Source: Erysipelotrichaceae bacterium (GTDB taxonomy: Bacteria > Bacillota_I > Bacilli_A > Erysipelotrichales > Erysipelotrichaceae). Taken from it: a DNA stretch of 56,154 nucleotides. The notes under the pieces were generated by a model. That model saw only the letters and a list, made by a program, of their open reading frames with translations, was not told where the DNA came from and searched no databases. The translations under genes were made by a program, and so were the position numbers. Below, in pieces: positions 1 through 7,182 of the stretch (the first letter of the stretch is position 1; each line of letters opens with the position of its first letter). The stretch lies in assembly GCA_015058955.1 (NCBI GenBank), contig SVBJ01000011.1:1-56154 (forward strand), written 5' to 3'.

Positions 1-94
1 GTGAAAGCGTTGCGGCTGTCAGGCCTCGCTGGACGAAGGTCCTGCGCAACATCATGCCCTTACAGGGCTTTCGATACACCAATTTTATTGGTGG
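1..94. other. Window edge, non-coding, two short inverted repeats
   Basis: No convincing gene is visible. Two small inverted repeats occur: GCCCT/AGGGC at 56-68 (3-nt loop) and the perfect CACCAAT/ATTGGTG at 77-93 (3-nt loop). The second lies directly after the stop codon of the minus-strand rhomboid gene, but no T-run follows it in that direction, so it is a weak terminator at best. Either could instead be an mRNA 3'-end stabilising hairpin. Confidence 0.3.
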
Positions 95-631
95 TTATGA
101 TAACATTGCCTGAAGAACAATGGCATAGACTATGCCAACCACAAATCCACCCAGATGTCCGGTAACGGATATGTTCGGCATGAAGTTGACGATAAGGTTA
201 GGCATCATGTACTGTAAGGCATCCCGCAGGGTAAAGTAATGTGATCTTACCAGCAGCGTGACATAGAATGCCATGAATCCATAAAGCCCTCCGGAAATAC
301 CTACCGTAATGCTGTTCTGATTCTTCTTGACCATCATGGTCAGGATATTGCCTCCCATGATAGCCAGCAGCAGCAGTAATCCGTACCAGACGGAACCCAG
401 GGCTCCTTCCAGCCAGCGGTAATTGTACAAGCTGTACATGTTTACCAGCAGGTGGTATGGCCGGATGTGGACAAAACCGGCGGTTATTATGCGGTACCAT
501 TCACCGCGCTTGACACGGTTAGGTACCAGGGCACCGGCCTTGATGGCGGCACCTATGCGGTTTTTGCTGATGTTGATGTAAAGGAAGATCAGAACGCAGA
601 TGACAATGGACGAGTAGGTTACAATGTACAT
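95..631 (-). CDS. Rhomboid-family intramembrane serine protease
   Basis: A small polytopic membrane protein of 178 aa that should cleave transmembrane segments of other membrane proteins within the bilayer. The sequence shows an N-terminal hydrophobic segment (about 3-20), a GEWYR element at 43-47, the HxxxxN-type segment HLLVN at 60-64, the catalytic serine in GISGG (Ser113) and the catalytic histidine in GHLGG (His159), so both dyad residues are present. It is the minimal bacterial form without cytosolic domains. Its start codon lies 13 bp inside the end of the upstream HPr-lactate dehydrogenase gene, so the two are probably co-transcribed and translationally coupled. The natural substrate is unknown. 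Confidence 0.93.
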   Translation of the reverse strand: MYIVTYSSIVICVLIFLYINISKNRIGAAIKAGALVPNRVKRGEWYRIITAGFVHIRPYHLLVNMYSLYNYRWLEGALGSVWYGLLLLLAIMGGNILTMMVKKNQNSITVGISGGLYGFMAFYVTLLVRSHYFTLRDALQYMMPNLIVNFMPNISVTGHLGGFVVGIVYAIVLQAMLS

Positions 632-1920
632 TCAGCGTTTCCTAATGGCTTTCCTTCATTGAAGTTGCGGGCATTTTCCATGGTTGTTACGGCGATGGCC
701 TGCATTGCTTCTCTGGTGAAGAAGGCCTGGTGAGAGGTCAGTACCAGCTGAGGGAAGATCTGCAGACGGGCAGTAATTGAATGCGGCAGCGGTTCATCGG
801 ATCTGTCAGTGTAGACGTTGGCATCTTCACCTTCATATACGTCCAGTGCTACGGCATGGAACTTGCCTTCCTTTAAGGCAGCGATCAGTGCTTCAGCATC
901 GATCAAAGGTCCTCTGGCTGTATTGACCAGCATGACGGTATCCTTCATCTTGGCAATGGCAGCAGCATCGATCAGGTGATATGTGCCGTTAGGGCCCATG
1001 ATGAGCGGAGCATGCAGAGAGATCAGGTCAGCTCTTTCCAGCAGTTCATCCTTGGTGACATAGGTAAGCAGTCCTTCATCAACCAGTCTCTGGTTAGGAT
1101 ATGCATCCCAGCCGATTACGGTCATGCCGTAACCCTTGGCGATTCTGGCAAAGCATTCACCGATCTTGCCTGTTCCCATGACACCGCAGATCTTGTTGTG
1201 CAGGTCAACACCCAGCAGTCCGGATAAGGCGAAGTTGTTTTCTCTTACCTTACGGTCAGCTTTGTGCAGACGGCGGTTAGCTTCCTGTATGATGGCCATG
1301 GCATGTTCAGCAACGGCGTATGGTGAATAAGCCGGTACTCTGGCAACCTTGATTCCATATTCCTTGCAGGCAGCCAGGTCAACATTGTTGAAGCCGGCGC
1401 ATCTTAACAGAATGAGTCTGATGCCTTCTTCATGAAGAATGTCTATTACTTCCTTTGGTGCTTCGTCGTTTACGAAGATGCATACGGCATCATGGCCCTT
1501 GGCCAGGGATGCGGTTTCTTCCGTAAGTCTGGAATTCAGGAAGGTGATTTCACTGTTGTAGGTTCCCGGTCCGAAGTCCTTGGTCAGTTCCTGGAAGAAG
1601 ACACGGTCATAGTCCTTGGTTCCGAAGAAGGCGATCTTGAGAACATGTACGGAATCTTCAGCAGCGATTTCCTTGTTAAGGATCTTCTTGATGTTTTCCA
1701 GTTCTTCCTGTTCAGTTGCACCATCTATTACTATGGTCAGGATGTCACCCTTCTTGGCTCCTAAGCCCAGGATCTGCAGAACGTTATTACCGTTAGCTTC
1801 CTTTCCATTGCAGCGGATGGTAACGGAGTTGCGGCTGTTGACACATAATTGTGCCAGCAGGGCAGCAGGACGGGCGTGGATTCCCATAGGGTTTTCTACT
1901 ACGCAACGATATTCGATCAT
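619..1920 (-). CDS. HPr phosphocarrier domain fused to D-lactate dehydrogenase
   Basis: A 433-aa two-domain protein. Residues 1-85 are a complete HPr of the PTS, with the phosphorylatable histidine in GIHARPAA at exactly His15. The regulatory Ser46 position is Asn46, so HPr kinase should not modify it. Residues from about 95 to the end are a D-2-hydroxyacid dehydrogenase closest in look to fermentative LdhA (LRCAGFNNVD at 172-181): NAD motif GTGKIG at 249-254, catalytic Arg336 (NTARG), Glu365 (DVYEGE) and His397 (SHQAF). The dehydrogenase should reduce pyruvate to D-lactate with NADH. The start is supported by an AAGGAGA ribosome binding site and a TGCTATAAT promoter. The fusion suggests direct coupling of lactate production to PTS phosphorylation state; that is inference. 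No frameshift lies between the domains. Confidence 0.92.
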   Translation of the reverse strand: MIEYRCVVENPMGIHARPAALLAQLCVNSRNSVTIRCNGKEANGNNVLQILGLGAKKGDILTIVIDGATEQEELENIKKILNKEIAAEDSVHVLKIAFFGTKDYDRVFFQELTKDFGPGTYNSEITFLNSRLTEETASLAKGHDAVCIFVNDEAPKEVIDILHEEGIRLILLRCAGFNNVDLAACKEYGIKVARVPAYSPYAVAEHAMAIIQEANRRLHKADRKVRENNFALSGLLGVDLHNKICGVMGTGKIGECFARIAKGYGMTVIGWDAYPNQRLVDEGLLTYVTKDELLERADLISLHAPLIMGPNGTYHLIDAAAIAKMKDTVMLVNTARGPLIDAEALIAALKEGKFHAVALDVYEGEDANVYTDRSDEPLPHSITARLQIFPQLVLTSHQAFFTREAMQAIAVTTMENARNFNEGKPLGNAECTL

Positions 1921-1950
1921 ATTGTTATCTCCTTTTATTCTTTCAAAAAC

Positions 1951-1959
1951 ATTATAGCA
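1951..1959 (-). promoter_or_regulatory. Extended -10 promoter of the HPr-LDH gene
   Basis: Read on the minus strand the sequence is TGC followed by a consensus TATAAT, about 30 bases before the start codon. The -35 region falls inside the terminator hairpin of the preceding operon and is poor, which fits an extended -10 promoter. Confidence 0.65.
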
Positions 1960-1960
1960 T

Positions 1961-1988
1961 GAAAAAAGGAAACCAAAGCGGTTTCCTT
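1961..1988 (-). terminator. Rho-independent terminator after the SPFH gene
   Basis: On the minus strand a 7-bp stem (GGAAACC/GGTTTCC, extended by two A-T pairs, 5-nt loop) runs straight into six T residues. It ends the nfeD/stomatin operon and is immediately followed by the next promoter. Confidence 0.85.
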
Positions 1989-1993
1989 CAATA

Positions 1994-2899
1994 CTACTTA
2001 TCTTTTCCGGTAATTTCCTTGGCTGTTGTCAGCAGTGAGGCAATGCCCTGCAGTTCGCTAGGAACGACGATCTTGGTTGCCTGTCCGCTGGCCATTTTTT
2101 CATAGGTTTCGAGAGACTTTAATGACAGATATTCCTTGCTAGGATTGGAGTCATTGATCATCTGAATGCCTCTGGCTTCAGCTTCATAAACCTTGGCTAA
2201 GGCTTCAGCCTTACCTTCAGCTTCCGCAATCATGGCAGCCTTCTTGGCTTCGGCTCTTAATACTGTAGATTCCTTTTCACCTTCAGCTACCAGGATGGCA
2301 CTCTTCTTTTCACCTTCAGCCTTCAGAATGGCCTCACGTCTTTCACGTTCAGCTCTCATCTGCTTTTCCATGGCTTCCTGAATATCCTTAGGTGGAATGA
2401 TGTTCTTCAGCTCAACACGGTTAACCTTGATGCCCCAAGGGTCAGTTGCTTCGTCCAGGATGGAGCGCATCTGGGTATTGATGATGTCTCTGGAAGTCAG
2501 GGTTTCATCAAGTTCCAGGTCACCGATGATGTTACGCAGGGTAGTGGCAGTCAGGTTCTCAATTGCTGTGATAGGTCCGACAACACCGTAGGTGTACAGC
2601 TTAGGGTCGGTAATCTGGAAATATACTACGGTATCGATCTGCATTGTGACGTTATCCTTGGTGATAACCGGCTGCGGATCGAAGTCCTTGACGATTTCCT
2701 TCAGAGTAAGCTTGTTGGCAATTCTGTCAACGAACGGAACCAGGAAGTGAACTCCGGTAGTCCAGGTGGCATTGTAGGCACCCAGTCTTTCTACTACATA
2801 GGCTTCAGCCTGCGGTACGATCCTGATCATGTAGGCCAGTATCATGGCTACAATGAAGAATATTACCAGGAATATGATTATTGGTAAAAACTTTTCCAT
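1994..2899 (-). CDS. SPFH/band-7 (stomatin-like) membrane scaffold protein
   Basis: A 301-aa protein with one N-terminal membrane anchor (about 5-26), a PHB/SPFH domain (about 27-180) and an alanine/glutamate-rich coiled coil (about 180-250, full of KAEGE and AEAEG steps) used for oligomerisation. It belongs to the prokaryotic stomatin/QmcA group that forms membrane microdomain scaffolds. It follows an NfeD gene by 17 bases; stomatin-NfeD pairs are a long-known conserved operon in bacteria and archaea, and the OB-fold of NfeD is thought to act with the SPFH partner. Length and architecture are ordinary. The client proteins are not evident from the sequence. Confidence 0.92.
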   Translation of the reverse strand: MEKFLPIIIFLVIFFIVAMILAYMIRIVPQAEAYVVERLGAYNATWTTGVHFLVPFVDRIANKLTLKEIVKDFDPQPVITKDNVTMQIDTVVYFQITDPKLYTYGVVGPITAIENLTATTLRNIIGDLELDETLTSRDIINTQMRSILDEATDPWGIKVNRVELKNIIPPKDIQEAMEKQMRAERERREAILKAEGEKKSAILVAEGEKESTVLRAEAKKAAMIAEAEGKAEALAKVYEAEARGIQMINDSNPSKEYLSLKSLETYEKMASGQATKIVVPSELQGIASLLTTAKEITGKDK

Positions 2900-2916
2900 A
2901 AGAATGATCCTCCTTA

Positions 2917-3348
2917 CTAATCATCTATTGGTCTGACAATCAGCTTGACACCGTCGATTGCCATGATCCTAACAACAGTATCTTTCTTAACAGGTTGATT
3001 GTCAATAGAGATACAGCTCCAGGTCATTCCGCTGACCTGCCGTTCACCCCATGAATCGGAAGTGATGTCCTTGGTGACAATGGCGTTCATGCCGATCAGA
3101 CGGTCGCTGTTGGTGGCGACGACATTGCCGCGCAGATACTTGGCAGCTAATGGACGGACGATCAGCATTACTCCGATTGAAACCACAAAGAAAGTTATGA
3201 ACTGGAGTGCTGTTGACAGCTTGGCCCAGGCCATCAGGCCTGATGCCAGGGCACCAACCGCAAACCAGATGCAGATGAGATCGCCCAGAGTAATTATTTC
3301 AATTACTATGGAGGCTATTGCGACAAATATCCATAAAGTTATCATCAT
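2917..3348 (-). CDS. NfeD-like membrane protein with C-terminal OB-fold
   Basis: A 143-aa short-form NfeD protein. It has two to three hydrophobic segments (about 3-25, 28-45 and 48-67) followed by a soluble C-terminal part (about 80-143) with the alternating beta pattern of the NfeD OB-fold (LIGMNAIVTKDI, GERQVSGMTWSCIS, KLIVRPID). It lacks the serine-protease domain of long NfeD proteins. It sits between an unknown 123-aa gene (5-base gap) and the stomatin-like gene (17-base gap) in one operon, and is the expected partner of the latter in membrane organisation. Confidence 0.88.
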   Translation of the reverse strand: MMITLWIFVAIASIVIEIITLGDLICIWFAVGALASGLMAWAKLSTALQFITFFVVSIGVMLIVRPLAAKYLRGNVVATNSDRLIGMNAIVTKDITSDSWGERQVSGMTWSCISIDNQPVKKDTVVRIMAIDGVKLIVRPIDD

Positions 3349-3353
3349 AATTA

Positions 3354-3725
3354 CTACCCCTTGAAGATGTTATTGAGGTCAATGACCAACATCTTTTCCT
3401 TTTCATCCCAGCTGGCCAGATATTTCAGACCGTCCAACGGCAACCTGATCAGGGCTGATATGGAGGTCATCAGGGCCTTGTTGCTGACGCGTGCATATCC
3501 TGTTCCCACGGAGATCTTGTGGAGATCTTCCATAGGGTAGAGGTGCAGGTCGTATTCGTTTTTAGTTACCGGCTTAATAGCCAGCAGCTTGTTTTCTTCA
3601 TCAAGTCCTACCAGACACCACCTGATGTCGGCAAAGTAGGCAGCCGCACTGTTGTTAAGCGTTATCGCTGTGTCGTTTAAGGTGGCTATCATGGTATAAG
3701 CATTTCCTTTGATCCACTGAAACAT
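3354..3725 (-). CDS. Conserved hypothetical protein, first gene of the NfeD operon
   Basis: A 123-aa soluble protein with no signal peptide or membrane segment and no family I recognise with certainty. Hydrophobic and polar residues alternate in a largely beta pattern in the first two thirds (TMIATLND, WCLVGLDEENKLLAIKPV), a look that recalls small PH-like or barrel folds, then a segment resembling a short helix and DEKEKMLVIDLNNIF at the end. The ATG is supported by an AAAGGTG ribosome binding site and a good promoter just upstream. Its place as first gene of a three-gene operon suggests a role with the stomatin/NfeD pair. Function unknown. Confidence 0.75.
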   Translation of the reverse strand: MFQWIKGNAYTMIATLNDTAITLNNSAAAYFADIRWCLVGLDEENKLLAIKPVTKNEYDLHLYPMEDLHKISVGTGYARVSNKALMTSISALIRLPLDGLKYLASWDEKEKMLVIDLNNIFKG

Positions 3726-3750
3726 AATGCATCACACCTTTCTTGCTTTT

Positions 3751-3778
3751 ATTATAACAGCGTTTTACAAATTTGCAA
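3751..3778 (-). promoter_or_regulatory. Promoter of the hypothetical-nfeD-stomatin operon
   Basis: Minus strand: -35 TTGCAA (3773-3778), 16-bp spacer, -10 TATAAT (3751-3756). It lies about 30 bases before the ATG at 3725. Confidence 0.75.
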
Positions 3779-3831
3779 GATTTTATAAAATTGATATTTC
3801 TTCGTTGTGAAAAAAATGATAATTATAACAG

Positions 3832-3849
3832 AAAAGAACCCGTTCTTTT
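3832..3849. promoter_or_regulatory. Perfect 18-bp palindrome, candidate operator
   Basis: AAAAGAAC, CC, GTTCTTTT: two perfect 8-bp arms with a 2-base centre. It lies 10 bases upstream of a TATAAT and so covers the -35 region of the flavin-reductase operon. A 2-base loop cannot form a terminator, so a dimeric repressor or activator site is more likely. No regulator gene is adjacent. Confidence 0.55.
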
Positions 3850-3859
3850 TAGTTTATTG

Positions 3860-3865
3860 TATAAT
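3860..3865 (+). promoter_or_regulatory. -10 box of the four-gene reductase operon
   Basis: TATAAT, 30 bases before the ATG at 3895, which is preceded by an AGGGGGAT ribosome binding site. No consensus -35 is present; the 18-bp palindrome occupies that place, which suggests dependence on a regulator. Confidence 0.6.
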
Positions 3866-3894
3866 ATATTAAATATATTAAGGGGGATTATAAC

Positions 3895-4839
3895 ATGAGC
3901 AGTTATAAAGACTTGAGAATCGTTGATAACTTTTATCAGACATCTGCCTTCTTCCCAATGCCTACAGTAATAATAAGCACACTGGCTGACAACGGACAGA
4001 CCAATTGCGGCGCCTATTCGTTAGTTCAGCCTTATTATGTTGCAGGCAAGGATTTCTATGCCATGCTTCTGTCATGCCGCAACTCATCAAATACAGCACA
4101 GAATCTTATCAAGAGGAAGAAATGCGCTCTGAACTTCATATATGATGACCGTAAACTGTTCAAGCAGGCTGTCGCCCTGGGATTCCCGGGAGATACCACT
4201 GAACAGAAAATGAAGAACTGCATCTATACTCTGGAAGACGGATTAAGAAAGGAAGCTGATCCTGATGGTGAGTATCCGCAGGTTCTCCAGGATTGTTTCC
4301 AGGTATTTGAATGCACATGGATCGATTCGCTGGAAAACTGTGAAGATACCAAACCGCTGGAAGAGGGACAGGACCATTATGAAATGGAAAAGTACCACGA
4401 CTTCAACGGAATTACTTCACCATATGGTGCTCACTTCATTCTTAGGGTCGATAAGATCCTGATGAAGGAGAAATACTACAATGCCATCATTAATGGCGTG
4501 ACCAAAAATGACTTCCCACCGGTACCGGTAGACTACGGTTACCGTGATTCCAAGAACTTCTGGTATACCAGATCACCGTTCTGGAACAAGCCTATTGGAG
4601 AACTGCTTCCGATAAGAGAAACAAGTGTTTCTTCCGTCATGTATGCAGCCAAGAGAATTGATCCGGAAGTTCAGTTCACGGAGGAAGCCTGTGCCAAGCT
4701 GGTAAAGGTTCCAAGGATCTTTTTGCCAACGGTACTGAAGGGCTGTGTTGCCTGGGCCAAGGAAAACGGTGTCACGCTGGTAACGGCAGAACATATGGAC
4801 ATCATCAATGACAAGCGTGCAAAGGAGAAAGGTAAATAA
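3895..4839 (+). CDS. Flavin-reductase-like FMN protein with PCP_red-like C-terminus
   Basis: A 314-aa soluble protein. Residues 1 to about 200 have the flavin reductase-like split-barrel pattern (PMPTVIISTLADNG, TNCGAYSLVQPYYV, NTAQNLIKRKKCALNFI), which binds FMN and moves hydride or electrons to small substrates. Residues 256-314 resemble the small PCP_red module first seen at the C-terminus of protochlorophyllide reductase subunit B: an acidic start, EEACAKL, VPRIFLP, then AKENGVTLVTAEHM. This second assignment is by eye. It heads a four-gene operon with an SDR, a steroid-5-alpha-reductase-like membrane protein and a membrane protein, pointing to reduction of a lipophilic compound. The substrate is unknown. 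Confidence 0.75.
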   Translation: MSSYKDLRIVDNFYQTSAFFPMPTVIISTLADNGQTNCGAYSLVQPYYVAGKDFYAMLLSCRNSSNTAQNLIKRKKCALNFIYDDRKLFKQAVALGFPGDTTEQKMKNCIYTLEDGLRKEADPDGEYPQVLQDCFQVFECTWIDSLENCEDTKPLEEGQDHYEMEKYHDFNGITSPYGAHFILRVDKILMKEKYYNAIINGVTKNDFPPVPVDYGYRDSKNFWYTRSPFWNKPIGELLPIRETSVSSVMYAAKRIDPEVQFTEEACAKLVKVPRIFLPTVLKGCVAWAKENGVTLVTAEHMDIINDKRAKEKGK

Positions 4840-4840
4840 C

Positions 4841-5692
4841 ATGAAAGTAGTATTAGCCGGCGCATTCGGTAATTTAGGCGCCGATATCTTAAAGGAACTG
4901 ATCAAGCAGGGACATGAAGTAGTCGCTGCTGACCTCAAGGAAAGAGAAATTGAAAGCATCAAGGGCAAGTACACTTTTGTCTCAATCGATGCCCGCAATC
5001 CTGAAACGATGAAGGGAATCTGTGACGGCTGCGATGTAGCCATCACCACCATGGGCCTGACCGGTGCCAGCAAGACTGTCACTGCCTATGACATTGACTA
5101 CCAGGGCAACCTGAACCTGCTGGCTGAATGCATCAGAGCCGGTGTAAAGCATTTCAACTTTGTCTCAGTAATCAGAGCTGATGAAGCACCGGATGTACCG
5201 ATGCTGGATGCCAAGGCCAAGTTTGAGCAGAGATTAAAGGAATCAGGTCTGAAATATACCATTTACAGACCAACAGGCTATTTCTATGACATAGCCAAGG
5301 TTTTCAGGCCGATGATCGAAAAGGGCAAGGTATCACTGCTGGGTGCCGGCGATAAGGTCTGCAACGTCATCGATACACCTGATTTCGCTGAATTCATCGT
5401 TCTGCACATGTGTGATGACAATAAAACCTATAACATCGGCGGCAAGGAAACCTATACCTACAGACAGATCGCCGAACTGTGCGCTGAAGCTGCCGGCAAA
5501 CAGATCAAGATCTCCAGTGCTCCGGCCTGGCTGTTTGATGTTCTGGCCTGGGTCAATAAGGTTCAGAAAACCGGCCGTGAAGGCGTATTGAGATTCTCCA
5601 AGTTCATCATGACTCATGATCTGGATGGCGATACCGTTTACGGTAAGGCCAGCTTCAAAGAATATCTGAAGGGATATTTCGGAGGTAAGTAA
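4841..5692 (+). CDS. NAD(P)-binding atypical SDR (NmrA/epimerase-like)
   Basis: A 283-aa Rossmann protein starting with the dinucleotide motif GAFGNLG at about 7-13 and an acidic residue after beta-2 (VVAADLKE). It has NmrA/atypical SDR features: ITTMGLTG in the third strand region, FNFVSVIRADEA and YTIYRPTGYFYD. The classical YxxxK pair is not clear, so it may reduce, isomerise or only sense NAD(P). The ATG at 4841 lies one base after the previous stop; an upstream in-frame ATG at 4808 would extend it into that gene and lacks a better ribosome binding site. Second gene of the reductase operon. Confidence 0.82.
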   Translation: MKVVLAGAFGNLGADILKELIKQGHEVVAADLKEREIESIKGKYTFVSIDARNPETMKGICDGCDVAITTMGLTGASKTVTAYDIDYQGNLNLLAECIRAGVKHFNFVSVIRADEAPDVPMLDAKAKFEQRLKESGLKYTIYRPTGYFYDIAKVFRPMIEKGKVSLLGAGDKVCNVIDTPDFAEFIVLHMCDDNKTYNIGGKETYTYRQIAELCAEAAGKQIKISSAPAWLFDVLAWVNKVQKTGREGVLRFSKFIMTHDLDGDTVYGKASFKEYLKGYFGGK

Positions 5693-5693
5693 C

Positions 5694-6506
5694 ATGTATC
5701 CTGTCTTTCCGAAAATAATGCTGACCCTGCTGATCGTCTGCGCTGTGCTGACATTGGTGGGATACTATAAGTTCGTCTGGTTCATGTCTGTCGGATATGG
5801 ACTGGCAGTATGGGGCATTGGCCTGACTCTGATCATAGCTTTCCGGTCACACATTACTTCGGCAACAGTAGTTTTATGCTTCCTGTTAATGATCTATGGT
5901 CTAAGACTGGCCGGTTTTCTGCTGCTGCGTGAGTTCAGAAACAAGTCCTACAGCAAGAGAATGGACCGGATCGTAAAGGAGTCTACCGGTGAAAAGAAGA
6001 TACCGATCTTTGTAAGCATCGCCGTATGGCTCTATGTGGCCGTTGAATATGTTGCTCAGACTTCCGCCATCATCTACAGACTGGTCAATGGCGATCAGGG
6101 CGGAACAATGGCCTGGGTTGGTGCCGGCATCATGGCATTGGGAATCTTAATTGAATCTCTGGCTGACAAGCAGAAATCAGATGCCAAGGCCAAAAATCCG
6201 CATCGCTTCGTTGATACGGGATTATATAAAATAGTCAGATGCCCTAACTACTTCGGTGAACTGCTGTTCTGGACAGGCGTAACGGTTTCCGGTATCGGAG
6301 CTGTACATGGTCTGCAGTGGATCATCGTTGTCATCGGCTTCCTGCTGATTCTGTATGTAATGCTGTCAGGTGCCAAGAGACTGGAAAAGCGCCAGAACAA
6401 GAATTATGGTAATGATCCGGAATATCAGGCATATTATAAGAAAACACCGGCAATCTTCCCGCTTGTACCTCTGTACAGCCTTGAGAAGATCAACTGGATC
6501 AAATAG
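5694..6506 (+). CDS. DUF1295/steroid 5-alpha-reductase-like membrane protein
   Basis: A 270-aa polytopic membrane protein with about six to seven hydrophobic segments. The C-terminal signature DTGLYKIVRCPNYFGELLFW and the closing motif YQAYYKKTPAIFPLVP are those of the DUF1295 family, related to steroid 5-alpha-reductases and the ICMT/PEMT methyltransferases. Members bind NAD(P)H or SAM at the cytosolic C-terminal half and act on membrane-soluble substrates. ATG lies one base after the preceding stop, with GGAGG upstream. The setting beside a flavin-reductase-like protein and an SDR favours a reductase; a methyltransferase role cannot be excluded. Confidence 0.82.
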   Translation: MYPVFPKIMLTLLIVCAVLTLVGYYKFVWFMSVGYGLAVWGIGLTLIIAFRSHITSATVVLCFLLMIYGLRLAGFLLLREFRNKSYSKRMDRIVKESTGEKKIPIFVSIAVWLYVAVEYVAQTSAIIYRLVNGDQGGTMAWVGAGIMALGILIESLADKQKSDAKAKNPHRFVDTGLYKIVRCPNYFGELLFWTGVTVSGIGAVHGLQWIIVVIGFLLILYVMLSGAKRLEKRQNKNYGNDPEYQAYYKKTPAIFPLVPLYSLEKINWIK

Positions 6507-6514
6507 GAGGGGAC

Positions 6515-7117
6515 ATGAACGGAATTTCTGTTCCAATGGCTGTTGTTGATTTCATCCCGGTAGTGATGTTCTTCATTGCTGCAGTCGTTCTGCAGAGGGA
6601 CCTCTACAACAAGATGTCCAAGGGAGCCTTTGCCTTACTGGCTGCCGGAAGCATCATGGTATTTCTGGGTGGCAGCTTCAAGGCCTTATGGAAACTCCTT
6701 TATGCCCTGAACATCTGCGATTTCGATGCCCTGAACAAGGCCTTCTTCCCGATGCAGGGATGCGGGTTCCTGCTGTTCTTCATCGGACTGTTAAGAGTCA
6801 AGAACAGACGTCAGGATGCAGCTTTACTGGCAGTTCCGGCAGTATACTCCAGCAATCTGATTTTCATCATCATGCAGACAGTCGGTCTGGCTGGTTCACA
6901 GGCTGTTCTGGCTGTTAAGGCTGCAAAGATGAAGAAAGGTAATGCTGTGATCTGCTTTGCCGTATCATTTATCTTCATGCTGGGGATGGGATATCTGGGA
7001 AGCCGATTCGATTCTTCCAGCAGGATGAACTGGATTGCTCAGCTGATCAACATTGTTTCCCAGGGGGCACTGCTTCTGGGAGTGCTCATCCTGCATAAAG
7101 CCGGATTGGACAAATAG
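6515..7117 (+). CDS. Polytopic membrane protein of unknown function
   Basis: A 200-aa hydrophobic protein with about six predicted transmembrane segments separated by very short loops (for example 9-26, 36-53, 78-93, 103-130, 142-160, 172-192). No catalytic motif or family was recognised. Basic residues at the loop near 94-99 and 137-141 suggest positive-inside orientation. It is the last gene of the reductase operon, 8 bases after the DUF1295 gene, with AGGAGGGG as ribosome binding site; its stop codon lies inside the terminator hairpin. It may help move or hold the lipophilic substrate of the operon, but this is a guess from position. Confidence 0.75.
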   Translation: MNGISVPMAVVDFIPVVMFFIAAVVLQRDLYNKMSKGAFALLAAGSIMVFLGGSFKALWKLLYALNICDFDALNKAFFPMQGCGFLLFFIGLLRVKNRRQDAALLAVPAVYSSNLIFIIMQTVGLAGSQAVLAVKAAKMKKGNAVICFAVSFIFMLGMGYLGSRFDSSSRMNWIAQLINIVSQGALLLGVLILHKAGLDK

Positions 7118-7134
7118 GCGCAAGCCTATTTTTT
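7112..7134 (+). terminator. Terminator of the reductase operon
   Basis: Stem AAATAGGC/GCCTATTT with a GCAA tetraloop followed by further T residues. It overlaps the stop codon at 7115-7117. Confidence 0.85.
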
Positions 7135-7182
7135 CATTGTCAAGTGTGCTAAAATGTACTCGTCAAAAAAGAGGGCGTTGAA

